Shown here: one piece after another, positions 21,997-33,435 of the stretch | Position numbering within the stretch: the stretch's first letter is position 1 | How the letters are laid out: every line of letters begins with the position of its first letter | From: Chalciporus piperatus | Taxonomy: Eukaryota > Basidiomycota > Agaricomycetes > Boletales > Boletaceae | Direction of reading: 5' to 3' | DNA: 64,000 nt | Assembly (NCBI GenBank): GCA_038093975.1 | Contig: JBBPTG010000094.1 | Coordinates: 39,300-103,299, forward strand | The notes under the pieces: model-generated | Seen by the model: the letters and a program-made list of their open reading frames with translations, nothing else | What the model was told of the DNA's origin: nothing | Database searches by the model: none | Translations under genes and position numbers: made by a program

Positions 21997-23657
21997 ATGT
22001 CGATCATTCAACCCGCAAGACATCTAATCGCTTCCGAGTTGAGGAGTACTGCGTCTAAGCGGTTCGTGACAAGGTTGCAAACGCGGGGTGTGGCTACAGG
22101 CCAAAGCGTGAGTAGCTCGACCATGTTGAGGCATTTTGGATCTCTCAACAAGGAGGTGAACCGTGACAGCTTCGAAAGACTGGTCTCTACGACTTCCACG
22201 TCGAGAATGGAGGCAAGATGGTACCCTTTGCTGGGTACTCTATGCCGCTCTCATACGGATCTGTGGGACAAGGTAGCATCCTTGTGGTATTGGCTCCCTC
22301 AAGCTCACTCGTATTCAACCAACAGTTGCTAGCCACACTCATGTTCGCACCAGCGTAGGATTGTTCGATGTCGGACACATGGTTCAATCAAAGTATGTCA
22401 TTCGCCGTGCTTTACCCTCCCACTCATCGAGCCAGTGCAGCTTCCGTGGCCGTACAGTGACCGCCTTCCTCGAATGGCTCACACCCTCTTCCTTATCAAC
22501 ACTCGCCCCATACTCATCTACCCTGTCCGTTCTTCTCAACGAGAACGGTGGTATTATCGACGACACGATGATCACCAAGCATTCCGAGGAGGCCTTCTAC
22601 GTCGTGACGAACGCAGGCACACGAGACAAGGATCTTGCATGGTTACGAACGAAGCTGGAGGAGTGGAACGCTAGCGAAATGGCCAAGGATGGAAAGGTTG
22701 AGCATGAGGTGCTCGAGGATTGGGGTCTCGTCGCGCTGCAAGGTACGTGGTTATGGCCTTGCCTGCTTTCACCTGTCTAATCATCCTCGAACAGGTCCTC
22801 GGGCAGCAGAGTACCTGCAGGGTCTCACTTCCTTTGACCTCAAGAGTTTGACTTTTGGAAAATCTGCTTTCGTCCCGATCGAAGGCTTCAACCTTCACGT
22901 CGCCAGAGGAGGCTACACTGGCGAAGACGGATTCGAGGCAGGTGTACAGCACGGGTGAGAGTCCTGGACTAATGAAGATTCACAGATATCCATTCCTCCG
23001 TCACAAACGGTCGAGATAACGCAACTGCTCTGTAAATCGCCCGTGCAACTTTCCGGACTTGGTGCTCGTGACAGCTTACGCTTGGAAGCTGGTCTATGTC
23101 TCTACGGCAACGATATCGACGAGAGTACCACGCCGGTCGAGGCTGGTCTTAACTGGTTGATCGGTGAGTTTCGGAGCCCATCTGCACGAGTTTCCCTTAT
23201 GCTTGTGACAGGCAAGGATAGACGGGAGAAGGGCGACTTCATTGGCGCAGAGCAGGTGCTTAAGCATTTGAAAGACGGCCCTCCCAGGCGTCGTGTTGGC
23301 TTGATTGTTGAGGGAGCTCCCGCCAGGCGTCAGTCCGATATTCTCCCATCTGATATTCATGTGCTGATCCTTGTTCAATTGCAGAGGGCGCCCAGATCTA
23401 TGCGCCATCTGAGTCGTCGGAGGCCATTGGTTGGTGTCTCCTTGGCGTTGGTTATAAGCTCGTCTGACCGGCCTCCATCAGGAACTGTGACGTCTGGCAT
23501 TCCATCGCCGAGCTTGGGCAAGAACATTGCTATGGCCTACGTGCCGTCAGGGTGGCACAAAAAGGGCACTGAAGTCGAGGTGGACGTTCGCGGAAAATTA
23601 AGAAAATCCGTCGTGACACCAATGCCATTCATCAAGCCGAGTTACTTCAGAGGGTAA
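21997..23657 (+). CDS. GCV1: Aminomethyltransferase, glycine cleavage T protein
   Basis: Mitochondrial T protein of the glycine cleavage system. It transfers the methylene group from the aminomethyl-lipoyl H protein to tetrahydrofolate and releases ammonia. The N-terminus [17 protein letters not shown], rich in Arg, Ser and Ala, is a likely mitochondrial presequence. Exons join as ATGQS / [35 protein letters not shown] / [18 protein letters not shown] and [17 protein letters not shown]. They continue [62 protein letters not shown] and [11 protein letters not shown] / QGAQIY. The last exon reads [20 protein letters not shown] and [11 protein letters not shown]. The folate-site Asp (in GIIDDTM) and the late conserved Arg are kept. 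About eight exons, all GT-AG. Roughly 400 residues, normal length. Confidence 0.92.
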
Positions 23658-23839
23658 GCCTGGGATTAAAGCTCCGAGCACGGTCAGTCCACGGTGCAAC
23701 TTCTAAGGCAATGACGGCGCACTCACCTGGAAGTTCGTAGTCGTCAATTCGCTGTACATGTCCTCACGTCATCTAGTTATAATGATATACCAAATGACAC
23801 TGTCTGAAATAAACATACACAATAACCAATCTATGGCAA

Positions 23840-24554
23840 TCAGGTATGCACGTAACGTCCAAGGATTGTCTTGTGCTGCTCGAATTTACCGCCTGCGATA
23901 TAAATGTTTTTGTCTGCGATGCGAAGGCGCTGCTCGAGAATCAGAAACGCTACCACGATCTCGTCTCGGAATGGTTCCGCCGCGGACTCCAAGACGAGAG
24001 CGAGGTTTTGCGTGGCTGAAGAGGGTTGCATGTAAGCGATACACCGCGTCGGATCATCCCTTTCGTATAGCTTGGTCGATCGCCCAGAGTTAGATTGATA
24101 ATCCACAGCGGTGTCGAGCAATGTACTCACAGCCCAGCGGTGAGTGGGATTGGATTTCCACATATATAACCCAGCACTGGTCTGCATCAAATGCACCTGA
24201 CTACCAACAGAAATGTTAGCAGGCGATCATGCCTTGGGGGCCAACTCCTACCACTTACTATCCATCTGGGATTGTGCTCTTCTCCAACCACCTATGCAAG
24301 TTGACGGCCTGCCCATCATTCTTGTCTGGAAAAGTAATCGTATCCGGGAAGAAATCCTTTCGATTGACTACTGCGATCAAACGTCCGGTCTGAGCTTCGG
24401 ATACTTTGGTCTGTTTGTCGGATTTGATGTCGGTGGAGACGGTGTAGAGAGGGCGGGAACGGTGTGCGAAGATGGTTGTGTTTTTCATGCTGTCGACGCT
24501 GAAGTAGTACGGCGTCGGGGGGACGGGGTTGACGAGCGTGTCCGTCGAGTCCAT
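23840..24554 (-). CDS. DUF6593-type protein (copy 3)
   Basis: Exon 1 starts at 24,554 with MDSTDTLVNPVPPTPYYF and runs through NTTIFAHRSRPLYTVSTD, GRLIAVVNRKDFFPDTITF and NLHRWLEKSTIPDG. After an intron ending near 24,197 the next exon gives VHLMQTSAGLYMWKSNPTHR. The remainder is LYERDDPTRCIAYMQPSS and LALVLESAAEPFRDEIVVAFLILEQRLR, then a short tail to 23,840. About 200 residues with no visible damage. Relative to copy 2 it has diverged strongly in sequence but keeps the WK aromatic motif and the acidic-hydrophobic C-terminal helix. It lies tail to tail with GCV1. Confidence 0.75.
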
Positions 24555-25070
24555 CGTGGGGGCTGTGGAGGTGTTCGTCCTCAGACGCCCCAGTATAAGT
24601 ATATGGTCACCAGATCCTGTATTGTATGCCCACGTGGGCTTACTGAATCCGTGAGGCAGGGTAGGACTTCTCGTCAGTGATCCAAAACAAGCCTCGAGTA
24701 TAATCCGTTGAGCAGTGTTGGGTACCTGACCGTACCTCACTGGAGTCGCAGAGTTTAGAGCACACTGGTCACTACTTGCTAACAGGGCTGGCTGGCCACC
24801 GAAAGTCGATCGACCAAAACCTCGACTGATGATCCTTACAGGCTTCGGAGGGCTTACGTTCGTATCTTGCGACACTGCCAGTTCACGGTGAACAACTTGC
24901 TGTTAGTACCCCGGAGATGCCAACGGTACATCAGAAGGGGAAATCGACCCCCTCGATGACAGGCGCGCCACACCATATCTCTCTTGATCCTATCGGGCCT
25001 TGCATTGGGCTTGCACAACCATTTCCGAGCCTGTCACATCAGAGTACCATAGTAACGTTTCGAGCTCACG
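24555..25070. other. Divergent intergenic region DUF6593 copy 3 / MtnB
   Basis: About 515 bases; promoters of both neighbours expected. No gene seen. Confidence 0.4.
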
Positions 25071-26115
25071 ATGTCCGAAGTGGATGCCGATGCGCTTGTG
25101 ATCTCGTCCGATCCTTTGCACGTAGGTATCTTCCATGAATCACAGGCGGCTGAGAGCGAACACCCAGATCATATGCATGGATAGCCTGCAAACCTCATCC
25201 CAGAACTATGCGCTTCGTTCTACAGGCTCGGCTGGGTCACTGGGACTGGAGGTGGAATTTGCATCCGCACAGGGTATATATCTCTCGGTGTTCCGTGCAC
25301 TCTTTTGTGTTGCTGATCTCTCTGGTACGTTAGAGACAAGGTATACATCGCGCCTTCGGGAGTGCAGAAGGAACGCATCGAGCCTTTGCACATGTTCGTC
25401 CTCCCGTACCCTCAGCCTCCGGCTTCTCCACACACCGATCGTGTCTTCTTTCGTCGCCCCAAAGTCAACCTAAAAGAGTCGGCCTGCACTCCGCTTTTTT
25501 GGAATGCGTTCGAGAAGCGAAACGCAGGAAGCTGCATTCATACCCACTCACAGAACGCGGTCATGGCGACGCTCTTATGGGAAGGTGATCTGTTCGAAAT
25601 CTCGCATCAGGTATGCATCGTGCTCTTCCCCAGCAATCGCTAACACCAACTGACGTTATTGCTGGCTGTAGGAGGTGAAGCTGTTTTCTCACTGAAATGA
25701 CTGCTCTGAACGTGATACAGATGATAAAAGGGGTCCGTAGAGGCGGAAACGGACCTACCCTTTCATACCTCGACACGCTCAAAGTTCCAATCATCGAAAA
25801 CACGCCGAACGAAGAGGATCTCAAGGATACTATGGCAGAAGCAATGGAAAAATACCCTGAAGCCGCTGCCATACTTGTGAGGAGACATGGCATCTATGTC
25901 TGGGGTATGCCCGATCCTAGACGCCGCAGTTGGTTCTTCTCATGATTGTTTTGACAGGGGATGATTGGCAGAAGGCGAAGACACAGACGGAGGTGAGGAT
26001 GCGTTCTTTAGTATCCCTGAGAGATTCCTAATGAACGGTCAAGTGTCTCGACTATTTGTTTGAGATTGGCGTCAAGATGAAGCTCGCGGGCCTTCCGACC
26101 GTCTTGAATAATTGA
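25071..26115 (+). CDS. MDE1: Methylthioribulose-1-phosphate dehydratase (MtnB)
   Basis: Cytosolic zinc enzyme of the methionine salvage pathway (class II aldolase/adducin fold, APIP/MDE1). Exon 1 is [18 protein letters not shown] 63-nt intron with a stop inside it joins to [20 protein letters not shown] and TGGGICIRT. Then come [17 protein letters not shown], the zinc ligands in [14 protein letters not shown], and DLFEISHQ. After that are [33 protein letters not shown], and RRHGIYVWG with the third zinc His. The end is [18 protein letters not shown]. Between ISHQ and MIKG the family has an invariant Glu. Here it can only come from a 3-base exon GAG at 25,672-25,674, flanked by introns of 61 and 46 nt. 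Length about 235 residues, normal. Confidence 0.9.
25611..25720 (+). other. Two introns flanking a candidate 3-nt microexon in MtnB
   Basis: The donor gtatgc at 25,611 follows CATCAG (His-Gln). Sequence ...gctgtag ends at 25,671, then GAG, then gtgaag at 25,675. A second acceptor ...gatacag ends at 25,720 before ATGATAAAAGG. Branch-like ctaac and ctgac strings lie in the first intron. Confidence 0.65.
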
Positions 26116-26696
26116 TATTGAGGGCTGGTGGTGGTAGTGCGGAACGATGTAGAGACCCGAGGCGACTTCAAGCTTCAAGCCATAAATGTCCCCTCGCCGC
26201 AATGACATCATGCGCGCTGTATCTCACCTCGGAGACCGATCGATATATCAGGACTAGTTCTATAGTCTATCGCAGACTGCCGTGATGAATGAGAGTCGGA
26301 CGCCACGCACCAAAAAGGAGCTGAAACGACCTGAGTGTGGGCACCCGCGTTCCTGGTCACAGCTTACAATTGTATGAAGCGCAAATGCCTCGAGGGATAC
26401 AGATGGAAGACGTGTGATTTGTATACATATTGATTTCGCGAGCGCTGTGCGTCGTGCCGCATCAACGCTTTTTCTGTGTTGTTGTGACCAAGTTCCGCCT
26501 TTACCGAATGATAGCATTCCGGTTCATTCTAGCCGGCGGAAGCAATAGACTCTGTAACTGAACCAGATTTGGACACAGAACCGAGTCGTACGATTTTCAT
26601 TATAAGAGCCTGGGACGTCCTCCTCTCCTCTCCTCCTCTCTCTTCTTCTGAATCTCAAACTACTTACGACTACCATAACACGATCTTGACGAGGAC
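26116..26696. other. Intergenic, MtnB 3' / EGH1-like 5'
   Basis: No supported gene. Pyrimidine-rich stretch (tcctctcctctcctcctctctcttc region) at about 26,620-26,650 just ahead of the next start, as is common in fungal promoters. Confidence 0.4.
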
Positions 26697-29466
26697 ATGC
26701 CTCATGTACCAAAAACATGCCCCGCGACTGGCGTACCCACTTCTAAAGACTACATACACACCCTCGACGGTAACTTCGTCGATAGCAACGGTCGCACCCT
26801 CTTGTTGCGTGGCGTGAACCTCTCTGGGTCGTCCAAAGCACCAGAAGGTCAACTCTCATACCAACTTGACGATTTTTGGGAATCTGCACAAGATGGCGGA
26901 CGAAGCTTCATTGGCCGTCCGCTAAACGTCGATGACGGTTCTGCAGACGAACACCTGAGCCGTCTGAGAGGATGGGGTTTCAACGTACTTCGTTACCCAA
27001 TCACCTGGGAGGCTCTCGAACACGAGGGACCGTAAGTGCTCGCTCCACTTGCTCGTGTCCTCCTCACGGGTTGCACCTCCAGTGGACGTTATGACTACGA
27101 ATTCATGGACTACACGATACGCGTCCTGCGTAAATGCAAGGAATATGGGTTCAAGGTATACATGGATCCCCACCAAGATACCGTGCGTCGTCTTGTTCGT
27201 TGGTGCACGTTCGATGTCTCAACCTTGTCGTTAGTGGTCACGTTTCTCCGGCGGTTCTGGCGCACCTTATTGGACACTTTCGGCGTGTGGTATCAACCCA
27301 CAAGCCTTTACTGCCACCCAAGCTGCCATAGTGCACTGCGAGTACCGTAACTCCCAAGATACCCGAGATCCCGCTTCCCTCCCTGCAATGATTTGGTCGA
27401 CCAACTATGGCCGCCTCGCCTCGCAGACCCTTTTCGCACTCTTCTTTGGAGGGAAGACGTTCGCTCCTAAATGCGTCATCGACGGCGTCAACATTCAAGA
27501 GTACCTCCAATCACATTTCATTCGGGCGTTTGGTGCGTTGGCGGAGCGTATGAGAGACGCTGGTGGGTTGTTGGACGAGGTTGTCATCGGGTGGGATAGT
27601 ATGAACGAACCTGCGGAGGGTTTCATCGGCTACGAGGACCTGAACGTATACCCAACAACTCAGGGATCCACTCTCAAGAAGGGTACAGTTCCAGCCCCGT
27701 TACAATCTCTCAAGCTCGGTATGGGCATGGCGCAGACTTTGGATAATTACACCTTCGGCTCCTTCGGTTCGAAACGCAGCGGATCCGTCACCGTCGATCC
27801 CAAGGGCGTTCGTATATGGGCAGATCCCAGCACGGAGCCTGGAGGTGTCCACCCCAAGTGGGGTTGGAAAAGAGCAAGCGAATGGACGCTTGGAACGTGT
27901 GTATGGGCTCTTCACGGCGTATGGGACGTCGAAACAGATTCTTTGCTGCAACCCAACTACTTCCGTTACCTCCCTGCATCGTCACAATCAAACTCCGGCG
28001 AGCCTGCGCCCGCGGGAGTTCACTTCCTCAAAGACTTCTTCCTCCCGCACTTGACCCTCTACATCTCACACATTCGTACCGCACACCCGTCTGCCATCGC
28101 TTTCGTCCAGGCTCCTGTCTTCGCAATACCACCACAAATCCCCGAATCGTTACTGCGTGGTCGTGCGTGTCATTCGACGCATTACTATGACGGTTTGACG
28201 CTCGTGACGCGTCATTGGCATATGTTCAACGCAGATGCCGTCGGAATCATCAGGGGTAAATACTCCAGCCCCATCTTCGCGGGCAAATTCGGAGAACGCG
28301 CGATTCGAGCCAGCATTCAAAGTCAACTTGGCATCTTGAAGTCGGACGCCGTAAATCTGGGTGCGATCCAGGACGCAGAGTCTTCCGAACCGCCTGCTTC
28401 GCCACGTCGGTATCCGACCATGATTGGGGAAATCGGGACGCCGATCGACATGGACGACAAGAAAGCGTACGATCCCAACAACAAGGGTTTTAGAAACTAT
28501 TCGAACCAGGAGCATGCGCTCGACGCGAGCTTGAACGCTACGGACGGGCCAAACGCGCTCAACTATACAGTGTGGACGTACTCTCCCGACAATAGCTATA
28601 TGTGGGGCGATGGATGGAACAACGAAGACCTCAGTTTGTGGAGTCCCGACGATATGGCTGCGACTGGGAGGAACGTTCTGAGCGGAACTCGTCGTTCTGG
28701 GATGGAATCAGCACGGGCGTCGAGCTTGACGTTGGCCACGCTGCCTGGGTCATTTTCTCCACCCATCGTCACCAAATCACAGCCTTTGAACGACCTTTTG
28801 CGTTTCCTGCGCGACGGCGCACGTGCGGTTCGCGCGTTTTGTAGGCCCTACCCTACCAAGATCGTTGGAACCCCCCTGGACATCCAATTCGACATTGGCA
28901 AGGCCTCTCTGAAGGTCAAGATTCGCGTCACATCAGAGGATGCACCACAAACGGAGCAGGAGGAGGATTTCGTCTCGCGTTCGGGCAAGGCTGAGGACGA
29001 CGAGAGCCCGTTCCCAACCGAGATCTTTTTGCCTATCGTCCACTTTGCTTCGGACGAGTGTGTGAAACGGTCTGTTGGGGTGGTGCGGGAGCAACGGGTT
29101 GACTCGGATATGGACACGTCGAACTCGCCTCGCGGCTCGACCGTGTCTACGATATCGGGCCCTCTCACGGCGTCGTTTGGGCTGGACAAGGTGAAGACGG
29201 AGTCGTATGAGTTTGAGGTGAAGGTGTCGGAAGGTCGGGTGGAGATGTGCGAGTCGGAGCAGACGTTGAAATGGTTCTATGCCGTACCTTCGAGTGGAGC
29301 GAAGGAGGTGTCGATCGAAATCACGCGAGCGGGAGGAGCCATCGACTGGGCCAAGGTCACTGCCGCAGAGGCGAGTGGTAGGACGGTCAAGAGGGGGTTC
29401 AAGGGTTGGTTCGAGACGCTCTGTAGAGACAAGAGATGGTGTCCAGAGGGATGCCTGATCATGTGA
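26697..29466 (+). CDS. EGH1: GH5 steryl-beta-glucosidase / glucosylceramidase (EGH1-EGCrP2 type)
   Basis: Glycoside hydrolase family 5 enzyme that removes glucose from steryl glucosides and/or glucosylceramide; yeast Egh1 and Cryptococcus EGCrP1/2 are relatives. The three exons read [66 protein letters not shown] / [15 protein letters not shown]. The acid/base Glu lies in [13 protein letters not shown] and the nucleophile Glu in [34 protein letters not shown] and [20 protein letters not shown] are further family blocks. A C-terminal beta domain follows. The protein is about 830 residues and ends [10 protein letters not shown], which fits a CaaX prenylation signal. No N-terminal signal peptide, so I infer a cytosolic, possibly membrane-tethered enzyme. 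Start at 26,697 is the first ATG before the conserved block. Confidence 0.9.
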
Positions 29467-29635
29467 GCTGTCAATGATTGCGGAGAGTGGTGGAGAGGGG
29501 TATCTTATTGTAAAGTATTAATGAGTAGTGATCCTGCGTCCTCGTATCATACCCGAGACACTGCGGTCTTGCACTTCTACCTGTATAGATGTATAGATGT
29601 GATAAATGACGACCCGTCCAGCATTACCATAACGG

Positions 29636-30494
29636 CTATGACGATGAGGAAGCAGACGAGGACGCAGAACCAGCCTCCGATCCTCCATTTCTCGATCTCA
29701 GAGCGTCCGACACGAGTTCCACCCTGGGCACCTTGAGCGGCGTGTCCTCGAACTCAGCCCACCCACCTCTCAGCCCAATCTCGACCATCCTCTGCACGAT
29801 CCTCGCCAACTCGTCGCTCCGTTCCCGTTGTTCCTCGAGTTCTTCGCGTGTGCGCGAGAGTGCCTCGATGGACGCGTTGAGAGAGTCGACAGAGGCGGCG
29901 AGTTCGTCGAGTTTCTCGTCTACGTCGTCGCGTCGTTTGGATTGTTTTTGAGAGGTTCGGAAGGATTCGCCGAGGATGAGGAGGGATGCTACTGCGAAGA
30001 GGAAGCCTTCTGCGAGGGCGTTGGCGCCATTCTCGATTGCTCTGTGAAAGGAGTGGAGTGGAGGGGTGTAAGCGAGCGAGCGAGTAAGCACGCGCCGGAG
30101 ATGACAAACGAGGAGGACGTACTTTGTCTCTGAGAGGGGACGGATGTGTTGCCGAGCAGGTTCACCGAGGATGTTGGTTCGTAGGGAGATCTCGGCAGTG
30201 TGCATTTTCTGAGCGAGAGACACACATATGGAGCGGAAAGCGTCGTGTCTAATGACCATGAGGTGAGCGATCGACCGAATGGGGGAGGAATGACTCGGTG
30301 GGGAGGAGAATTATGGGACGTACTGCTGGGCTTGGTTTTTGAGCTGGGCAGAGATAGGTTTGGCGATGGTCTAAGTAAGGCGGGTGTTGGGATGTAGTGA
30401 GCGGGGTGGTGGTCACTGGGAGGACCGGGGGTGATGCATGTGATGGAACATCACTTACTCGGATGGCAAGGGTTGCAAGCTTGACGGTGGCCAT
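29636..30494 (-). CDS. OPA3-like mitochondrial protein
   Basis: Relative of human OPA3 and its fungal homologues, a mitochondrial membrane-associated protein of unclear biochemical role. Exon 1 is MATVKLATLAIR. Exon 2 is TIAKPISAQLKNQAQQ, the equivalent of the RQVSKPLANRIK block. Exon 3 covers FRSICVSLAQKMHTAEISL and ILGEPARQHIRPLSETK. Exon 4 is AIENGANALAEGFLFAVASLLILGESFRTSQ, the hydrophobic segment. A coiled-coil follows (DVDEKLDELAASVDSLNASIEAL, EELEEQRERSDELARIV), then a Ser-rich end. About 235 residues. The order of blocks matches OPA3 closely; the exact splice sites are my reading. Confidence 0.8.
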
Positions 30495-31416
30495 GGTGGG
30501 ATAAGTCTTGTCGCTCGAGTCGGAAATGTTAGTGAGTTTCCAGGGGCCAGTGCTAGGATACTAGTAGTACTTAGTATGTTCGTGCGGACGCGAATGAGCG
30601 TTTGAGCAAAGGACGTGTTCCGCGAGACCCAAGTCCTAGTTACGCGCGTCATCCCGGCCAGACAGCATCTTGGGATCTTAGTACATGTTCAACTTCATTT
30701 GGTTCAAAAAACATATTCTAAACTACCGAGGCCTCTCACAGTGTCGTTCGACATTGTGTTTATCGATCCGCTGAGCCATTGATGGAAGGCTAGCTCGGGC
30801 CTGGGGGTACTTCCGAGGTCGTCTACATCTCTGGACTTTGCACTCGAGGTAACAATCTTCTTGATAAGGCTTTGTTGCGGAGAGCGTTCGAGCATTCAAT
30901 TTGGCAAGGTGGACCTTTGCATTGGGGCATCATCCTTAATGCATAGGTAGGTCACCATGGGGCATGCATTGACGTCCATCCTCCCCAGGCCCGAGGAAAA
31001 TATACCTGAGCAAACTAGGATGCTCCACCACACCTTACCCCGCCCGCACTCCACGACAAAAGATCCTCCGTCCAGGAAGAACCGACGGCTCCACGATGAC
31101 CTAGGCCCATGCATCATGGCAAGCTTGACCACGGACGTCTTACACTTTGCCATTCATCCTCCATAGTCAGACTTCCGCCCTAACTTGGCCCAGTAGACTT
31201 ATATGTCTATCACCGAGCCCGGCGGCTCGGTGTTCATCGACCGCGATAGTACGGGCTTATTGTGACCAAGCTTCACGCAGAAAAAACTGCTTTCAAAAAC
31301 TCATCAATGGCACGTCCGGACCGGACCGATCTCACGATCTTCGAGATCACAAGACTATTAACCCCGTCGTCCACTGGACTGAGCGAGTTTCTCCACTCTG
31401 CCACTGAACTTCCAGG
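30495..31416. other. Intergenic, OPA3-like 5' / FB2 5'
   Basis: About 920 bases without a supported gene. From about 31,305 the sequence is the F-box 5' flank shared with other copies (cgtccggaccggaccgatctcac, then ctccactctgccactgaacttccagg before the start). Confidence 0.4.
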
Positions 31417-33048
31417 ATGTCAGGACTCACACACATTCCAGAAGACATTCTCCTTCGTATCATATCCTTTCTCTCCCCGCCGGACATTATCCGTCTTCGA
31501 CAGGTAAGCGTCGTGGAGATCATTGATGTGTTGATTACCGCTGATGCCCCGCCGGATCGACTCGATGATCTAGGTCTCGAAGATATTGTATTCAGTGACG
31601 CAGCAGCCCGTGGTTTGGATTCGTGCATACAAAAATGCAGCACTTCCCCGACCTCCAGGACCCTACCTACGTGCCGGTGACAAAGAGGGATTGAACTTCC
31701 TCGAGCGTACATTAGTCCAATCTGCAAAGTTGGAACCTTGGTCTGCTCGCAACCTCCATCTGGATCCTGTTCGCACATCCCCCATGATTGGTGACCTTGG
31801 GCGTTCGTTCTATTTCCCGCAATGGGGATCATGGTTTATCACAATCATCGCGTCATCCGTAGTTTACCGCAACCTCAACTCGGACGACCCGCAAACTCAT
31901 GTCTTGTTTCGTTCGGACGACTCCAGCGAAGGCATCGATATCATACAGTGTGCTGACACAGTCACTCTCGCGGGTCATCCCATCACATACGTGCTTCTCC
32001 AGGAGGACAGTGATAATTCACTGTAAGTTTTAATTGTATCGAACCAGTGGCTGATAGCATGAAACACGATAGGACCTTGTTGAAGATCGTTGGCCACTTT
32101 CGTTCATCACTATCGCTAGAGGCTGCCATTCCGATTTCATTTCCGCGACATGATGAAGTGAACGATATGATTGCTAGTCCACAATATCTCTGCATCTTTT
32201 CAATCCACGTGCCCAAGGACGGATTTGCATTCGCACTGTTCGACATGACAACGGAGAAGATATACCATCTTCCACCATTCATGTCCACCATGGTAAGTTT
32301 GGTACGTCATCGTCCGTCTGGCTATAATCAACTGGAAGCAAAGGCACCGGAAATGCTCGAGCGTTTGTGGACTTATGAGTCGCGCTCCGCGAAATTCCTC
32401 TTAACAGACACACATATTCTTGTTACCTCCGAGTGCAAGGGTCCGGACCACCACATACAGGCATTCCGGCTTCCTTCGGAAGTGGAGTCCAGTGCTACTG
32501 CCGCGGACGGCGGGATGTTGCAGATGACACACGAGGGGATTTGCAAGACCATCGACTTACCCAGGTGGGTCCTCCGTGGAAATAGGGTTACCAATGTTGG
32601 AGGGGTGCAGACGACAGAGATACGAGCCATGATTGGTCGTTACCAGTCGTATGGTCCCGACTCTTGCCGAGAGGAGTACAACGCTATAGACCCCACTCTA
32701 ACCGCTTCAAGTTCTCCCGGAATTGAAACGATCACACTGTCACAATATACCCCTTTGATCACTTTGAAGGATGAATTCATGACAGTTGTCGAGGTAGGAA
32801 GTTCGGAGGATGGGTTCGGACGCGGTGTGTGCTGCATCAGAGGCCGCACGTTAGACACGAAAAAATACATTGGCATTCAAACGTTTTCGATGGATGCGAG
32901 TGGTCCGGTTTGTCGGGTTGATCTTGGGCCAAGGACGGATTTTTCCATGCTTCACCCCGTCTGGAGAAATATGAACATTAAAATTGATGCATGGAGTGGC
33001 AAGGTTTACTTTGTGTTGGATGAAATCAGGGTCCATACATGTGTATGA
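31417..33048 (+). CDS. F-box protein FB2 (intact, chimeric)
   Basis: Likely substrate-recognition subunit of an SCF ubiquitin ligase. Exon 1 (31,417-31,503) encodes MSGLTHIPEDILLRIISFLS and PPDIIRLRQ, the F-box. A 70-nt intron leads to exon 2 at 31,574 (VSKILYSVTQQPVVWIRAYK, NAALPRPPGPYLRAGDKEG). A 50-nt intron (32,023-32,072) leads to exon 3 (LLKIVGHFRSSLSLEAAIP to the end IRVHTCV). About 500 residues. The large C-terminal part, with repeated beta-type blocks, presumably binds targets; I do not recognise its fold. Up to 32,241 the sequence resembles FB3/FB4 and differs from FB1; from 32,242 on it is identical to FB1. The gene is therefore a chimera created at the duplication edge. Confidence 0.8.
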
Positions 33049-33435
33049 TTTGATAGTAAATATTCTGACACTAGGTTGGATTGATTACATTGTATATGAC
33101 TCGATGATCGACTGCACTTCAATGTCGTCGAAAGGTGCTGGAGGTGTTTTACCCAGAAGTCGGGAACCTCTTTGAGGTAAGTACTTGCCATCCTATATAA
33201 CCCCGAGCCAGCGTTCGTTGAGGACTTTACAAGGTCCAGGAATACGAGGCTCGTCAAGACCAATATCTGGGTCGAATAATTCACGAGTGAAAGAGACAGC
33301 CAATATTGCTATGAATTCGTGATATTGCAAATAGTATCGCACAAAGTGTTTGGTTGTCGTATGATATGATGTGTCTAAGTATGCTGGGTATAAGGACGTC
33401 AAGCTTTACCATCAAGCACCCGTCGCCTTTAAATT

